From assembly GCA_963556495.2 (NCBI GenBank), contig OY747716.1, positions 50,606,818 through 50,670,817 of the forward strand: a stretch of DNA of 64,000 bases. Direction: 5' to 3'. The notes under the pieces were generated by a model. That model was not told where the DNA came from, did not search any database, and was given only the letters and a program-made list of their open reading frames with translations. Position numbers and translations under genes: made by a program. The stretch comes from Valencia hispanica. Taxonomy: Eukaryota > Chordata > Actinopteri > Cyprinodontiformes > Valenciidae. Positions 27,536-37,186 of this stretch are shown in pieces; the first letter of the stretch is position 1, and every line of letters begins with the position of its first letter.

Positions 27536-30213
27536 TTTTATTGATCAGTGAAACACATGCTTCACCTCTTCACTCCCCAGTATTTACATATATGACAGAT
27601 ACATACACTACCGTTCAAAAGTTTGGGGTCACATTGAAATGTCCTTATTTTTGAAGGAAAAGCACTGTACTTTTCAATGAAGATAACTTTAAACTAGTCT
27701 TAACTTTAAATAAATACACTCTATACATTGCTAATGTGGTAAATGACTATTCTAGCTGCAAATGTCTGGTTTTTGGTGCAATATCTACATAGGTGTATAG
27801 AGGCCCATTTCCAGCAACTATCACTCCAGCGTTCTAATGGTACAATGTGTTTGCTCATTGGCTCAGAAGGCTAATTGATGATTAGAAAACCCTTGTGCAA
27901 TCATGTTCACACATCTGAAAACAGTTTAGCTCGGTACAGAAGCTACAAAACTGACCTTCCTTTGAGCAGATTGAGTTTCTGGAGCATCACATTTGTGGGG
28001 TCAATTAAACGCTCAAAATGGCCAGAAAAAGAGAACTTTCATCTGAAACTCGACAGTCTATTCTTGTTCTTAGAAATGAAGGCTATTCCATGCGAGAAAT
28101 TGCTAAGAAATTGAAGATTTCCTACAACGGTGTGTACTACTCCCTTCAGAGGACAGCACAAACAGGCTCTAACCAGAGTAGAAAAAGAAGTGGGAGGCCG
28201 CGTTGCACAACTAAGCAAGAAGATAAGTACATTAGAGTCTCTAGTTTGAGAAACAGACGCCTCACAGGTCCCCAACTGGCATCTTCATTAAATAGTACCC
28301 GCAAAACACCAGTGTCAACATCTACAGTGAAGAGGCGGCTGCGGGATTCTGGGCTTCAGGGCAGAGTGGCAAAGAAAAAGCCATATCTGAGACTGGCCAA
28401 TAAAAGAAAAAGATTAAGATGGGCAAAAGAACACAGACATTGGACAGAGGAAGACTGGAAAAAAGTGTTGTGGACGGATGAATCCAAGTTTGAGGTGTTT
28501 GGATCACAAAGAAGAACGTTTGTGAGACGCAGAACAACTGAAAAGATGCTGGAAGAATGCCTGACGCCATCTGTTAAGCATGGTGGAGGTAATGTGATGG
28601 TCTGGGGTTGCTTTGGTGCTGGTAAGGTGGGAGATTTGTACAGGGTAAAAGGGATTCTGAATAAGGAAGGCTATCACTCCATTTTGCAACGCCATGCCAT
28701 ACCCAGTGGACAGCGCTTGATTGGAGCCAATTTCATCCTACAACAGGACAATGACCCAAAGCACACCTCCAAATTGTGCAAGAACTATTTAGAGAAGAAG
28801 CAGGCAGCTGGTATTCTATCGGTAATGGAGTGGCCAGCGCAGTCACCAGATTTGAACCCCATTGAGCTGTTGTGGGAGCAGCTTGACTGTATGGTACGCA
28901 AGAAGTGCCCATCCAACCAATCCAAATTGTGGGAGCTGCTTCTAGAAGCGTGGGGTGCAATTTCTCCAGATTACCTCAACAAATTAACAGCTAGAATGCC
29001 AAAGGTCTGCAATGCTGTAATTGCTGCAAATGGAGGATTCTTTGACGAAAGCAAAGTTTGATGTAAAAAAAATCTTATTTCAAATACAAATCATTATTTC
29101 TAACCTTGTCAATGTCTTGACTCTATTTTCTATTCATTTCACAACGTATGGTGGTGAATAAGTGTGACTTTTCATGGAAAACACAAAATTGTTTGGGTGA
29201 CCCCAAACTTTTGAACGGTAGTGTACATGCATTTGTTTTGCTTCAGGTTATTTAACCACCTTAAAGCTGCATTATGCAATTTTTTTTAAAATAAAACCGT
29301 TTTTTTTAAACCTATGGTTTGCCGCGGTTGCATGGTGAGGCAGCGATTCGGTGGTTCGGGTCGGTACCACCTCAGGGTGCGCTTGTGAGAGCGCGTACCG
29401 TGACGTCATGACACACATACGTACCCGTGTTCGTGAGGAGGCGGACTAAGCTAGCTTAGATAAGTTAAGCTAGCCAGCCGCGACGCCCACACAACCTCCC
29501 CGTAAGTCAGAGAAGAATTTTATCCAGCATTAGAAATCATCCTCTTAATGAGACAGTCATACAACAACAGAGTGTCTTCAGTCGGAGGCTTCTTCAGTTA
29601 CGCTGCAACACAGACCGCTACAGGAAATCCTTCCTGCCCACAGCCATCATCATCTACAACAACTCCTTAAATAATTAATTATATGAGCTACACCACTTAA
29701 TTTCCCTCTGGGATCAAGAAAGTATTTTTGAATTTGAATTTTGAATTTGAAAAAAAGAGCCAAAATGGCCTCTGACCGTCATAGAGCTCTGACTAATGAG
29801 CACACGTGCATTCTGCTGATTGCAGTTCTTCTAACGGCCACATGGAGCGCTCTCAGCAAACTCCGCCTTAAAGGTTCACCAGAGAGAAAATAATGCGACT
29901 ATTTTCATGTGCCATGAAAAAGGAGCTTCACGCTCCTAATGTCCAATTTTATGTAGCTATTTCTTGACTTCATAGCTGCCGGCTGGGTTGGCAGCAGAGG
30001 CGGCGAGGCTTTCTCTTTTTGGTTTTTCCAGGACAGTAAAATACAGTTTTTCCTTCTAATTCTTCTTCCTCTACATCCTAAAAGGAACGGGACGGTCCTC
30101 CCCTCATCCTTTTTTACCTCTTCTGTCTCTTCAGGTCTCAGTCGACGGTGGAGGCTGCAGCTCTGCGGAAGATGGACAGGGAGACCAGCACGCCGCTGCT
30201 GGCTCTGGACTGA
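19568..30213 (+). CDS. clvs1: clavesin-1 (CRAL-TRIO domain protein), 7 coding exons
   Basis: Exons are 19568-19669, 20537-20707, 22568-22686, 24291-24465, 24540-24650, 25729-25979 and 30135-30213. They sum to 1008 nt (335 aa plus TGA); human CLVS1 is about 354 aa. The N-terminal CRAL-TRIO-N region holds [20 protein letters not shown] and [11 protein letters not shown]. The lipid-binding CRAL-TRIO domain (about residues 90-280) includes [39 protein letters not shown] and [16 protein letters not shown]. The tail [10 protein letters not shown]...PLLALD and the sequence [19 protein letters not shown] favour clvs1 over clvs2. Clavesins bind PtdIns(3,5)P2 and act on neuronal clathrin-coated vesicles and late endosomes (family knowledge). 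The start is the first of two adjacent ATGs. Exon 6 has a GGA-repeat poly-Gly linker. Confidence 0.95.
19825..20290 (+). repeat. interspersed repeat, copy 1 (clvs1 intron 1)
   Basis: The stretch shares long matches, in the same order and orientation, with about 22920-23235: GTTGAAGAGTTAC, GAGGCTTTGGAGC, GATTTCCTCC..ACTGAAGCGAT, and a near-identical block with TTTCATTGTTTATATGTAGT and GTTCAGCTTGTTTGGGTTGA. The family is not recognised. Confidence 0.65.
21003..22273. mobile_element. putative non-autonomous DNA transposon in clvs1 intron 2
   Basis: The left end reads GGGGTCTCATTTA. The right end TAAATGAGAGCCC gives GGGCTCTCATTTA when reversed, so the termini are inverted repeats. Sub-terminal TACGCAAAGTTT occurs near both ends in opposite orientation. 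No intact transposase was found. PIF/Harbinger is a guess from the termini; no target duplication was confirmed. Confidence 0.5.
22920..23235 (+). repeat. interspersed repeat, copy 2 (clvs1 intron 3)
   Basis: This is the second copy of the repeat at 19825-20290, with the same block order ending GTTCAGCTTGTTTGGGTTGA and then CAAAATGACAGAAAA. Copy 1 has extra sequence in the middle. Confidence 0.65.
24771..25250. mobile_element. foldback (palindromic) element with about 200-bp inverted arms
   Basis: The left end CACTGCAAAAAACGATTTTC is the reverse complement of the right end GAAAATCGTTTTTTGCAGTG. The arms (about 24771-24965 and 25045-25250) match along their length, for example GCAAAAATATCTTGTATAAT against its reverse at 25084-25103, and GGAGTCGCCTTTTTCC against GGAAAAAAGGCGACTCC. 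A central spacer of about 80 bases remains. It sits in clvs1 intron 5 and would form a strong RNA hairpin. Confidence 0.85.
25262..25540. mobile_element. related CACTGCAAAA-type foldback relic
   Basis: Immediately after the 24771-25250 element, a second block starts CCTGCAAAAACAACACTGC and ends TTGTGCAGTGC. It has internal ATTTTCTTGTTTTGTGCAAA and an opposed TTTTCTTGTGCAAAACTTGC. The pairing is weaker, suggesting an older copy. Confidence 0.5.
25922..25962 (+). repeat. clvs1: (GGA)n microsatellite inside clvs1 exon 6
   Basis: About a dozen GGA/GGG codons encode uninterrupted glycine in the linker between the CRAL-TRIO domain and the conserved MMKRSQS tail, so tract length directly changes protein length. 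Confidence 0.9.
26520..26890 (-). mobile_element. non-LTR retrotransposon 3' fragment (antisense)
   Basis: The segment with TTTATTGATCCCAGAGGGAA, then TGTGGGCAGGAAGGATTTCC and TCTGTGTTGCAGC, recurs at 29548-29755 in the opposite orientation and at 41057-41285. It is the tail of a LINE ORF2 plus its 3' end. A second related block follows at 26770-26890. It lies in the last clvs1 intron. Confidence 0.65.
27487..27533. repeat. (AT)n microsatellite
   Basis: About 45 bases of AT repeat lie just upstream of the Tc1-like element. Confidence 0.97.
27606..29223 (+). mobile_element. complete Tc1/mariner-type transposon (DD38E, Intruder-like)
   Basis: The ends are perfect 27-bp inverted repeats (27606-27632 and 29197-29223) beginning CACTACCGTTCAAAAGTTTG, flanked on both sides by TA (27604-27605 and 29224-29225). 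The 1618-bp element contains one unbroken transposase frame and sits in the last clvs1 intron, in the same orientation as the gene. Perfect ends and an intact frame suggest recent insertion. Confidence 0.95.
28018..29061 (+). CDS. Tc1-like transposase, DD38E catalytic triad, apparently intact
   Basis: The frame is 347 aa from ATG to TGA with no breaks. It has an N-terminal paired-like helix-turn-helix DNA-binding part ([20 protein letters not shown], about residues 24-43), a GRPR hinge motif (residues 59-62), and a basic region followed by the DDE domain. The catalytic residues are D154 in WTDESKF, D244 in QQDNDPKHT and E283 in [12 protein letters not shown]. There are 38 residues between the second Asp and the Glu, against 34 in Tc1/Sleeping Beauty. 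The glycine-rich [13 protein letters not shown] box is present. The length equals a full Tc1-type transposase. It would cut and paste its own element at TA sites. The spacing matches the family named Intruder. Confidence 0.95.
   Translation: MARKRELSSETRQSILVLRNEGYSMREIAKKLKISYNGVYYSLQRTAQTGSNQSRKRSGRPRCTTKQEDKYIRVSSLRNRRLTGPQLASSLNSTRKTPVSTSTVKRRLRDSGLQGRVAKKKPYLRLANKRKRLRWAKEHRHWTEEDWKKVLWTDESKFEVFGSQRRTFVRRRTTEKMLEECLTPSVKHGGGNVMVWGCFGAGKVGDLYRVKGILNKEGYHSILQRHAIPSGQRLIGANFILQQDNDPKHTSKLCKNYLEKKQAAGILSVMEWPAQSPDLNPIELLWEQLDCMVRKKCPSNQSKLWELLLEAWGAISPDYLNKLTARMPKVCNAVIAANGGFFDESKV
29548..29755 (+). mobile_element. non-LTR retrotransposon 3' end with (TTTGAA)n tail
   Basis: The plus-strand translation contains [20 protein letters not shown], typical of the extreme C-terminus of a LINE ORF2. 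It is followed by a stop and a TTTTTGAATTTGAATTTTGA-type tail. It is the reverse-orientation relative of 26520-26760. Confidence 0.7.
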
Positions 30214-30950
30214 ACTCTCTGACCCATGTAAACCAGACGGGACCAGATGTCTGGTACCTCCTGGGTTTGGGTCTCTTTCTCTGCCTGAACTTCTTCTACA
30301 CAAACGTTTGGACCTTCTGTCTGTAGAGGACTCCGATTAACCCGGAGCATCCCCTTCTGAAAGGAATATTCGTTGATCCACAAACATCTGCTGTCACTTC
30401 CTGTAGGGAATCCCAAACTGAACCAGGGAGTCGATCACGTCTCTGATCAAATGCTGGACGGTCCTCTGTAACAAACCCAGCCTGTCTGATTCCTCCCAGC
30501 TGTTCCAGATTCCTGCCAGCAGCATCTGTCCAGATGCAACAGTAACCTCCCCCGTCTGCCGCTCGGTGTCGGATTTAAAGGCCGTAATCCCGTCTCGGTC
30601 CGGAAACCTGCTGGAAAATCACCGTTTGAACACAAGATGTGGGAATCTGTTTCTATGATCTGTGCTTAGTGATGGAAAACAAGCAGCAGCTGAGATTCAT
30701 TTAGAAAAATGGACCGAGCTGTGGAAGCAAAAACCAGGTTAGGGAGGCCCCGCCCACACAGGAACTAAATCGGTGGAAAAATGTAACAAATTTAACTGAA
30801 TAAAAAAAATCTAGATCATCCAAGGTCAAACCCCCCCAACCATTAACACAATCAAACAAAATCTGTTTAAAGATATTATGGAAAGTGTAAACTAGCCCAC
30901 CCCCGTCACTGAAATCAATAATGTAGAGTGGGCTGGTCAAGGTTTTAATA
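30214..30950 (+). other. clvs1: clvs1 3' UTR region and following DNA
   Basis: There is no coding content after the TGA at 30211-30213. A candidate AATAAA lies at 30799-30804, inside an A-rich run, giving a 3' UTR of about 600 bases. Its position in an A-run makes it weak. Confidence 0.4.
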
Positions 30951-32260
30951 CTTAAAATTTCATTTGTTTTAATTTTTCACTTAGTTTTGTCTAGATTTTC
31001 AATTCTATTAGTTTTAATTAGTTTTTACCATTTGTTAGTTTAGTTTTTAAGTTTTTGAAAATGCTTAGTTGGATTTTTATTAGGTTCAGTTATTGTCTTT
31101 TGGTAACAATTAAATTCAGTTTATTTCTACAGCTCCGATTCACAACAGATGTTTCATCTCAAGGCGCTTTACAAGAAAAGTCATTTCGATACAATCATCC
31201 AATCAGTTAAAAAGTTTCCTATTTAAGGAATCCCAGCAGATTGCGTCAGTCATTGGCGTGAGGTTGGGCCCCGTTGATGCAGACTTTCCAACCACAGCAA
31301 TCCTTCAGCAATCCCTCATACTGAGCAAGCATGTAGCGACGGTGGAGAGGAAAAACTCCCCTTTAACAGGAAGAAACCTCCAACAGAACCAGGCTCAGTA
31401 GGAGCGGCCATCTGCCACGACCGTCTGGGGGTTTGAGAAGACAGAGCAGAAACACAGAAGGAACAGAAGATCTGATATAAGAGAACTTTCTATGTTACAG
31501 AAAGTAAAAAGTTGATAACAGGACACAGTGGATGTTCAGTTACTGGGAGGATCATCCCAGTCGATGACCCCCGTCCAACAGGGCATTGCAGCCAAGCAGG
31601 ATACCAGACCAGGTATATCTTCTATGGAGTTACATAGACTTGGGCAGATGACCAACCACACATCTCAGCCAAGTATAAAAGATATATTTCAGAGCAACGT
31701 TTAAAAGTTCTGTAAACACAATAACAGCACCTGTACATTAGAAAGCCCTACAATAAATGCAGCTGCTACAGTTCTGAAAAAACCCACTGAACCTGACTGC
31801 CAACATTAAAAATCAAAAGCCATCATGATTACAATAATGCTTTTGATCATTTTTCCTCATATTCTGGTAGTAAGTAAACTCAGATTGGACTCTGGCGCTT
31901 TCTCCCAACCTTTGCTGACATGACCCTTGGGTGTGGATGAAATGCAGCAACACAGATGACATGACTGACGTATCTCCCATCTGTTGGCGTAATGCGGTAC
32001 AGCGAATACAAAACACGACCGTTAACTAGACTTCACAAACTAACTAATGCATGAGACACAGAAACAAAAGCCAAGCAGATTTTCTCAATAAATCCAGTTA
32101 ATTTTAGTTAGTTTTGTGAACACTCTTTGCAGTTTCAGTTAGTTTTCCTTTTGTTGCAAAGTCTCGTTTTTATTCATAATTCAGTTCCAGAAAAAGTTGT
32201 TTTACTTCTAGTTTTCCTTATTTTCTTAGTTTTCGTTAATGTTAACAAACCTATGGCTGG
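30950..32260. repeat. T-rich interspersed repeat split by an L2 3' fragment
   Basis: Two parts of A/T-rich repeat with recurring TTAGTTTTAATTAG and AGTTAGTTTTCCTT motifs (about 30950-31107 and 32090-32260) flank other sequence, including a LINE piece at 31108-31625. It may be one older element broken by later insertion. The family is unresolved. Confidence 0.4.
31108..31625 (-). mobile_element. L2 LINE 3' UTR fragment (antisense)
   Basis: Read on the minus strand, this matches the 3' UTR of the LINE at 1600-6478. It shares CATCCACTGTGTCCTGTTAT, TTTACTTTCTGTAACATAGA, CCAGACGGTCGTGGCAGATG and GAGCCTGGTTCTGTTGGAGG. It also preserves the terminal part, with the poly-T-rich joint and TTGTAAAGCGCCTTGAGATG, that is missing from the first copy. 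Confidence 0.85.
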
Positions 32261-33270
32261 TTGACCTTGGATGACCTGTAGCAATGTTTATTAAAATGAT
32301 TTCAGTAATGTGGGGGAGGCTTTGACCTTTTGACATTTAAACTTAAAAAAATTCTTAAAATAAAAGCAGCACAAACTGACAACCCAGTTCTCATGTGGGC
32401 GGGGCCTATTATGAAACATGGTTAATATGAATATACTGGGGTCGAGTTCTGAACCCTGTGGCACCCCAGCAGGCAGGAACCCTGAGGAAAGGACACTGAT
32501 CTACAACAAGCTAGCAGAGACACACTATTGTCCTGGGGAACCGACGGGAACCGAGTACTGAGCTACATCAGAGGAGAACAAACCACATTTTGTAAGACTT
32601 TTCAAGCCTACATATAAACACTGTTAAGAAGTATAAAATGTTATTTTTAGCCCATATAAATTTTTTAAAGTGTAAATTCATGCCCTGAGCTGGCGAGAAT
32701 CTTCTAAATTTGAAGCTAGTTTTATCATTTCCGGGTTGATAAAGTTGTGTCAGATGTTTTTTTTTTTACAGAGTCCTCTGCTGCCACCAAGTGGCCACTG
32801 GGTGAATAATGAAGTGGGAGGAGCTTAAAGATGGCTCTCTTTGTTTTCATTTTTCCAAGTTAACAAAATCCTGAAGGAAACAATATCTCCCCTCTTTTCT
32901 TTGACCTCTGTTCCGACATCAAACATGCCGCGTTTCACTTATGGCGAGCATCACAATGAAAACACCGACACTGTAAAAGAATGATGTGCATGAAACTTTT
33001 TTATTCAGACCGAGCCAAATTCTTACCTTCACTCACTCTGGACACGATTGTTTTCATCCGAAGATTGTATGTTATTGTTGCATCAGCGCACTGAATATAA
33101 AAGACACGTTATTTTCACGTCCTGCAGCAGAAACGACGCAGAAAACTGGACGAGAAGGAGGAGCTTCGGCTAAATAAGCTGGAAGATGGAGGGTCTGTGT
33201 TTATAAGAGTCAGGGCTACCACTCGACCTTCATGTAATGTATTTCCTTTCAATGAATGTACAGAAGTAAA
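32261..33270. other. intergenic DNA, no gene recognised
   Basis: Mixed A/T-rich sequence. A short CTGTGGCACCCCAGCAGGCA stretch at about 32457-32476 resembles antisense of a LINE RT GVPQGS block, but it is too short to assign. Confidence 0.4.
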
Positions 33271-34340
33271 GATTTACACCACACTGCTTATTCTGAGCTT
33301 TATTTAAATCCAGAGGCTTTTATTCTGAAAAACAAACCAGGTAAATGTGGGGCGACGGCGGGCGTTCCAGTTGATTTTTCCCAGTTCGTTTGCTACAAAT
33401 ATCACTGCATTTTGGTGCGTTCCAGTTGCCCGCAAAACTCGGAGTTTCCGATTCGGAAATGACGTAATGAGCTCGGAAAAAATGGACGCATGACCTTTTA
33501 CAGTTATGCCACATACAACCAAAAAACAACTGAAATGTAGAAACTTACACACCAGTATGAGTAAAAACCATAAACACCAATTTTGCCAGCAACGTTTGGA
33601 AGTTTTCATATTTGAAACAACTTAATTAGCGATAACTACTCCGTGCTTCTTACATAGCAAACAGAATTAAAACAGAAGATATGAAGGAGGAAAAAAATAA
33701 AGACGACAGGTAGTACCGGACGCAGCCATCTTTAAATGTGGAATCTCGGGGTCGTCTGAAACTTACGAGCTCATAGCTCGGAAAAACAAGTTCATTTCTG
33801 GCTAACTTTTCTGGGAAAAACGAGTTCCGAGGACAAACGGAACGGACCATTAAAGATGTATGAGCTAGGAATGATGTCACACCCCAGAGTAAACAGCGTT
33901 CAAGTTGACGTAGACGGAAAATTTGGAATTCCATCATGGTGACAGCAAGGTAGCCATTGCTGGTAGTACTTCTAGTATTGTTTGATAGTACAAACATCGT
34001 TCTAAGCTGTACCTTAGAACACCACTTTTGGTTTGTTAAGAGTTGCAGGTGCTACATGTAGCAATTATATTAGGCAAACTCTTACTAGTGAAAGATGAGG
34101 AGCGGCCATATTGGAACTGGAAGCTGACACAGTAAAAAATTCGGGGGGGTTTCGTTCCAGTAGATTTTTCCGACTCAGAAGTTGTAATTTCCGAGTTTAG
34201 GCTACAAATGGAATGCACCAATTCCCCAAATTTCCGAGTAGGAAGTCTGACTTTAGGAGGTTCGTTCCAGTAGATTTTTCAGACTCAGAAGTCGGAGTTT
34301 CTAAGTCCCAACTACAAATGAGTTGCTGTTTTGTCCCTTT
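33270..34340. repeat. foldback-type repeat with CGTTCCAGT and ACTCGGAA motifs
   Basis: GCGTTCCAGTTG..CTCGGAGTTTCCGA near 33416-33452 is mirrored by GAGTTCCGAGGAC..GGAACGGACC near 33820-33847. A tandem pair of GGTTCGTTCCAGTAGATTTT (about 34148 and 34259) follows. It is probably one or more non-autonomous DNA elements. Exact borders were not determined. Confidence 0.45.
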
Positions 34341-34439
34341 CCTACACGGGTTGCGTTAACCGAATATTTTTTGTTTTTGTTTTATTTAAACGGTGACGGA
34401 AAATCTGAAAGCCGTCCGTCATTTTGACAGATTGCAATT

Positions 34440-35690
34440 CAAAGCAAATCAATGCAACTTTATTTGTATAGCACACTTTCAACAGCAGGGCAACTCAAGG
34501 AGCATTACATTATTTGGTGATTTAAAAAACAAAAACAAAACAAACAAACATGGAAAATAACATTGGAAACTAAAAGTAAAAGTAGCAAATTAGCATGAAA
34601 CCCACATAACACATGATATACAATAAAGCAAGAGAAAGATCAATATAGCAGCAGTGACGAGCCCCAAGCCCCGCCGGCAACCGGCCGCGCCAGGGCGGGC
34701 CGGTCCATGGACCGGGAGAGCCGGGGCCCAGGGGCACCCCACCCCCCAGCAGGGACCCGACAAGGGACCGGCCAACGAGGGGCCCCCGGCACCGCGGCTG
34801 GCCGCTGGCCGCCACGTGCCACCACCACCCTAGGCCAATCCCCACCGCCAACATCCCACCGATAGCCGCAGCGGATGGACAGCATCCCCAGGCCAAGCTC
34901 AGTCAGCACCTGGACACCGAGTTGTAACAGCTCCTGAGTCCTTATCCCGCGCAACGCAGAGCGCTGAGACCAGGCATCCAACAAAGGCCATGGCCACGGT
35001 GCGCACAGAACAGGTGATCGAACGAGCAAAGACGCTGAATCCTTGTCCCGCCGAGCCACCGAGCAGGCACCACCCAACAATCCCAAACCTGGCACCCCTA
35101 AAAGAGGTGCCCCAACCAACCAAAGGACGATATCGGCCCAGCGCATCGGCCGACCGACACACCGCCCCCCCCAGGCCCGGCCAGCCACGCACCAGGTCCA
35201 AACTGGTTTGACCACTGACGCACCAGTAGGCAGGGGCATCCGTCACTGGCGGGGAGTGACAGAGGGGAAATAGGCCCCCCATTAAGTGTAAGGCCTGAGG
35301 TGCGCCAGGCGAGAGGGCAGCCCAAGACCCAACCTGACAGGTAGACAAAGACATACAGACACAGTCATACGTTCCCTTCCTCTTAAAACACATACATTCT
35401 CACTGACTCACCAAGACACCCAAGAAATGACGCTGTACCCTCACTCACACACCCCATGCACACTTCATGCTCCCAGGTCCAGGTCCCGATGCCCCAGTAG
35501 AGCCACCAGCCCCCGGACCCAGGAGATGGACCCCCTACCTTCTAGGACGGAGACAAGCAGACCACCAAGGGCCCCACAGTGGCAAAGCAGCCCGACAGCC
35601 CAGGACCCCGACCAGACCACCTGTTCCTCCTCCGGACCCTAACCCCTGATGGCCCGTAGCGAACAGGGGTGTGAGAAGACCCCTAGGCAA
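34440..35690 (-). mobile_element. GC-rich retroelement segment ending in a LINE-like tail (antisense)
   Basis: A C-rich block with Pro/Arg/Ala-rich spurious frames (34650-35650) is bounded at 34448-34470 by AACTTTATTTGTATAGCACA. A similar TTTTATTTGTATAGCACACT occurs at 35711-35730, so two LINE-like tails lie in tandem. No RT motif was seen in the GC-rich part, and its identity is unresolved. Confidence 0.4.
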
Positions 35691-36620
35691 GGCAAGGCAA
35701 GGCAAGGCAATTTTATTTGTATAGCACACTTCAGTTTTGTTTCTATTCAGCTGGAGAAAGTTTTGGCACATCCATCCATTTATTTGGTTAATGCATTGAT
35801 TTAGGGTTTGAATGGGTTCAGAGTCACCTGGTGACATTGTAATGTAGAGCCGAGTGTCATCTGCATAGTTATGGTAGCTAATGTTATTGGTTGTTATAAT
35901 CTGGGCTAGTGGGAGCATGTAGATATTAAATAAGAGGGACCCCAGGATGGAGCCCTGGGGCACCCCACATGTGATTTCTGTTCGTTCTGATGAAAAGTTT
36001 CCTATTGAAACATAGAAGTCCCTGTTCTTTAGGTAAGACTCGAACCAGCCAAGTCCTGAACCAGAGAGTCCGACCCAGCTCTCCAGTCGTTCCAATAAAA
36101 TATCATGATCAACACTGAGGTCCAACAGAACCAGCACTGTGGTTCTACCACAGTCTGTATTTATGCGGATGTCATTGAATACTTTGACTAGGACAGTCTC
36201 GGTGCTGTGGTTACCACGGAAACCAGACTGAAAAGCATCAAAACGGTTTGTCATTGTTATGAAGCCATTTAACTGCTGAAACAGCTTTTTCAATAATCTT
36301 ACTGATGAATGGGAGATTAGAGATCGGCCTGTAGTTCTGCATTAACGTGTTGTCCAGATTTTTCTTCTTTAGCAGTGGTTTAATAACTGCTGTTTTTAAA
36401 GCCTGAGGGAAGAAACCTGATAGCAGTGATGAGTTCAATATTTGAACAAGATCAGAACCAATAACAGGAAGAACCTTCTTTAGAAAAGCTGTGGGTAGGA
36501 TATCAAGACAGCAGGAGGAGGAGCTTAATTGGAAAATGATTTTTTCAAGGCTGTTCTGGTTTAATTCGTGGAATTCAGACATTTTCTCTACATTGTTGTT
36601 GATTGGGGATGGCACTGGTT
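35691..36620 (-). pseudogene. L2-type LINE reverse transcriptase fragment
   Basis: Minus-strand frames carry [57 protein letters not shown] (part of the first catalytic block, shortened), [13 protein letters not shown] and YADDTRLY. A frame change near 36270 splits it. After NRNKTEV the RT joins directly to a CAAGG-repeat tail (35690-35710), so the thumb and most of the 3' UTR are missing. Confidence 0.8.
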
Positions 36621-36969
36621 GTGGGTTCGATATTGAGGTACAGATTGACCGTCTAATTGTTAGAATCTTTTCAGTGTAAAAGCTGCGAATTCATTGCAGG
36701 GTAGGGTTAGGCTAAGACGTGACGCTCCAGTAAAACTGAGGAAAACTCACAGCCAACCAAACAAAGAGAAAAAATAGAAACGTTTAGTAAATTTTCCCTT
36801 TTTTTCATTTTTTTATTATTTAATATAAATATAAATCTTCTTTCATAACATTTTTGTATTACAAATTAAATGTGCAAAATAAAAACAAAAAACAGCTGAA
36901 GAAGAGCAGAGAGGCGGAGCTAAAGCTGAGGCTTTTTTTTCTGACAACAGTTAAAAACGATGGCGACGT

Positions 36970-36975
36970 TTTATT
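36970..36975 (-). terminator. asph: candidate asph polyadenylation signal
   Basis: TTTATT on the plus strand (AATAAA on the minus) lies about 212 bases after the asph stop codon at 37187-37189. Confidence 0.5.
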
Positions 36976-37186
36976 GTGAAAATCTGGAGCTTCCTGCAGC
37001 CGGATGGGCGATTGTAGTGTTTCGTTGACTCACAGGATGGAGACGGAGCCGAAACCTGATCCAAACCGGGCCCAGAAAGTACCGCATGGCTCGGTTTGAA
37101 GTCCAGTCAGTAGTTTTACAAGTCCAAACATTCAGTGTGGATCCAGAGAATCGGGCCGGTCCGTCTGTAGAACCCTCTGAGCCGTC

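Noticed and set aside
34990..35649. Pro/Arg-rich frames in the GC-rich block as genes
   Set aside because: There is no domain, no splice context and they lie between LINE tails; the composition alone explains the open frames.
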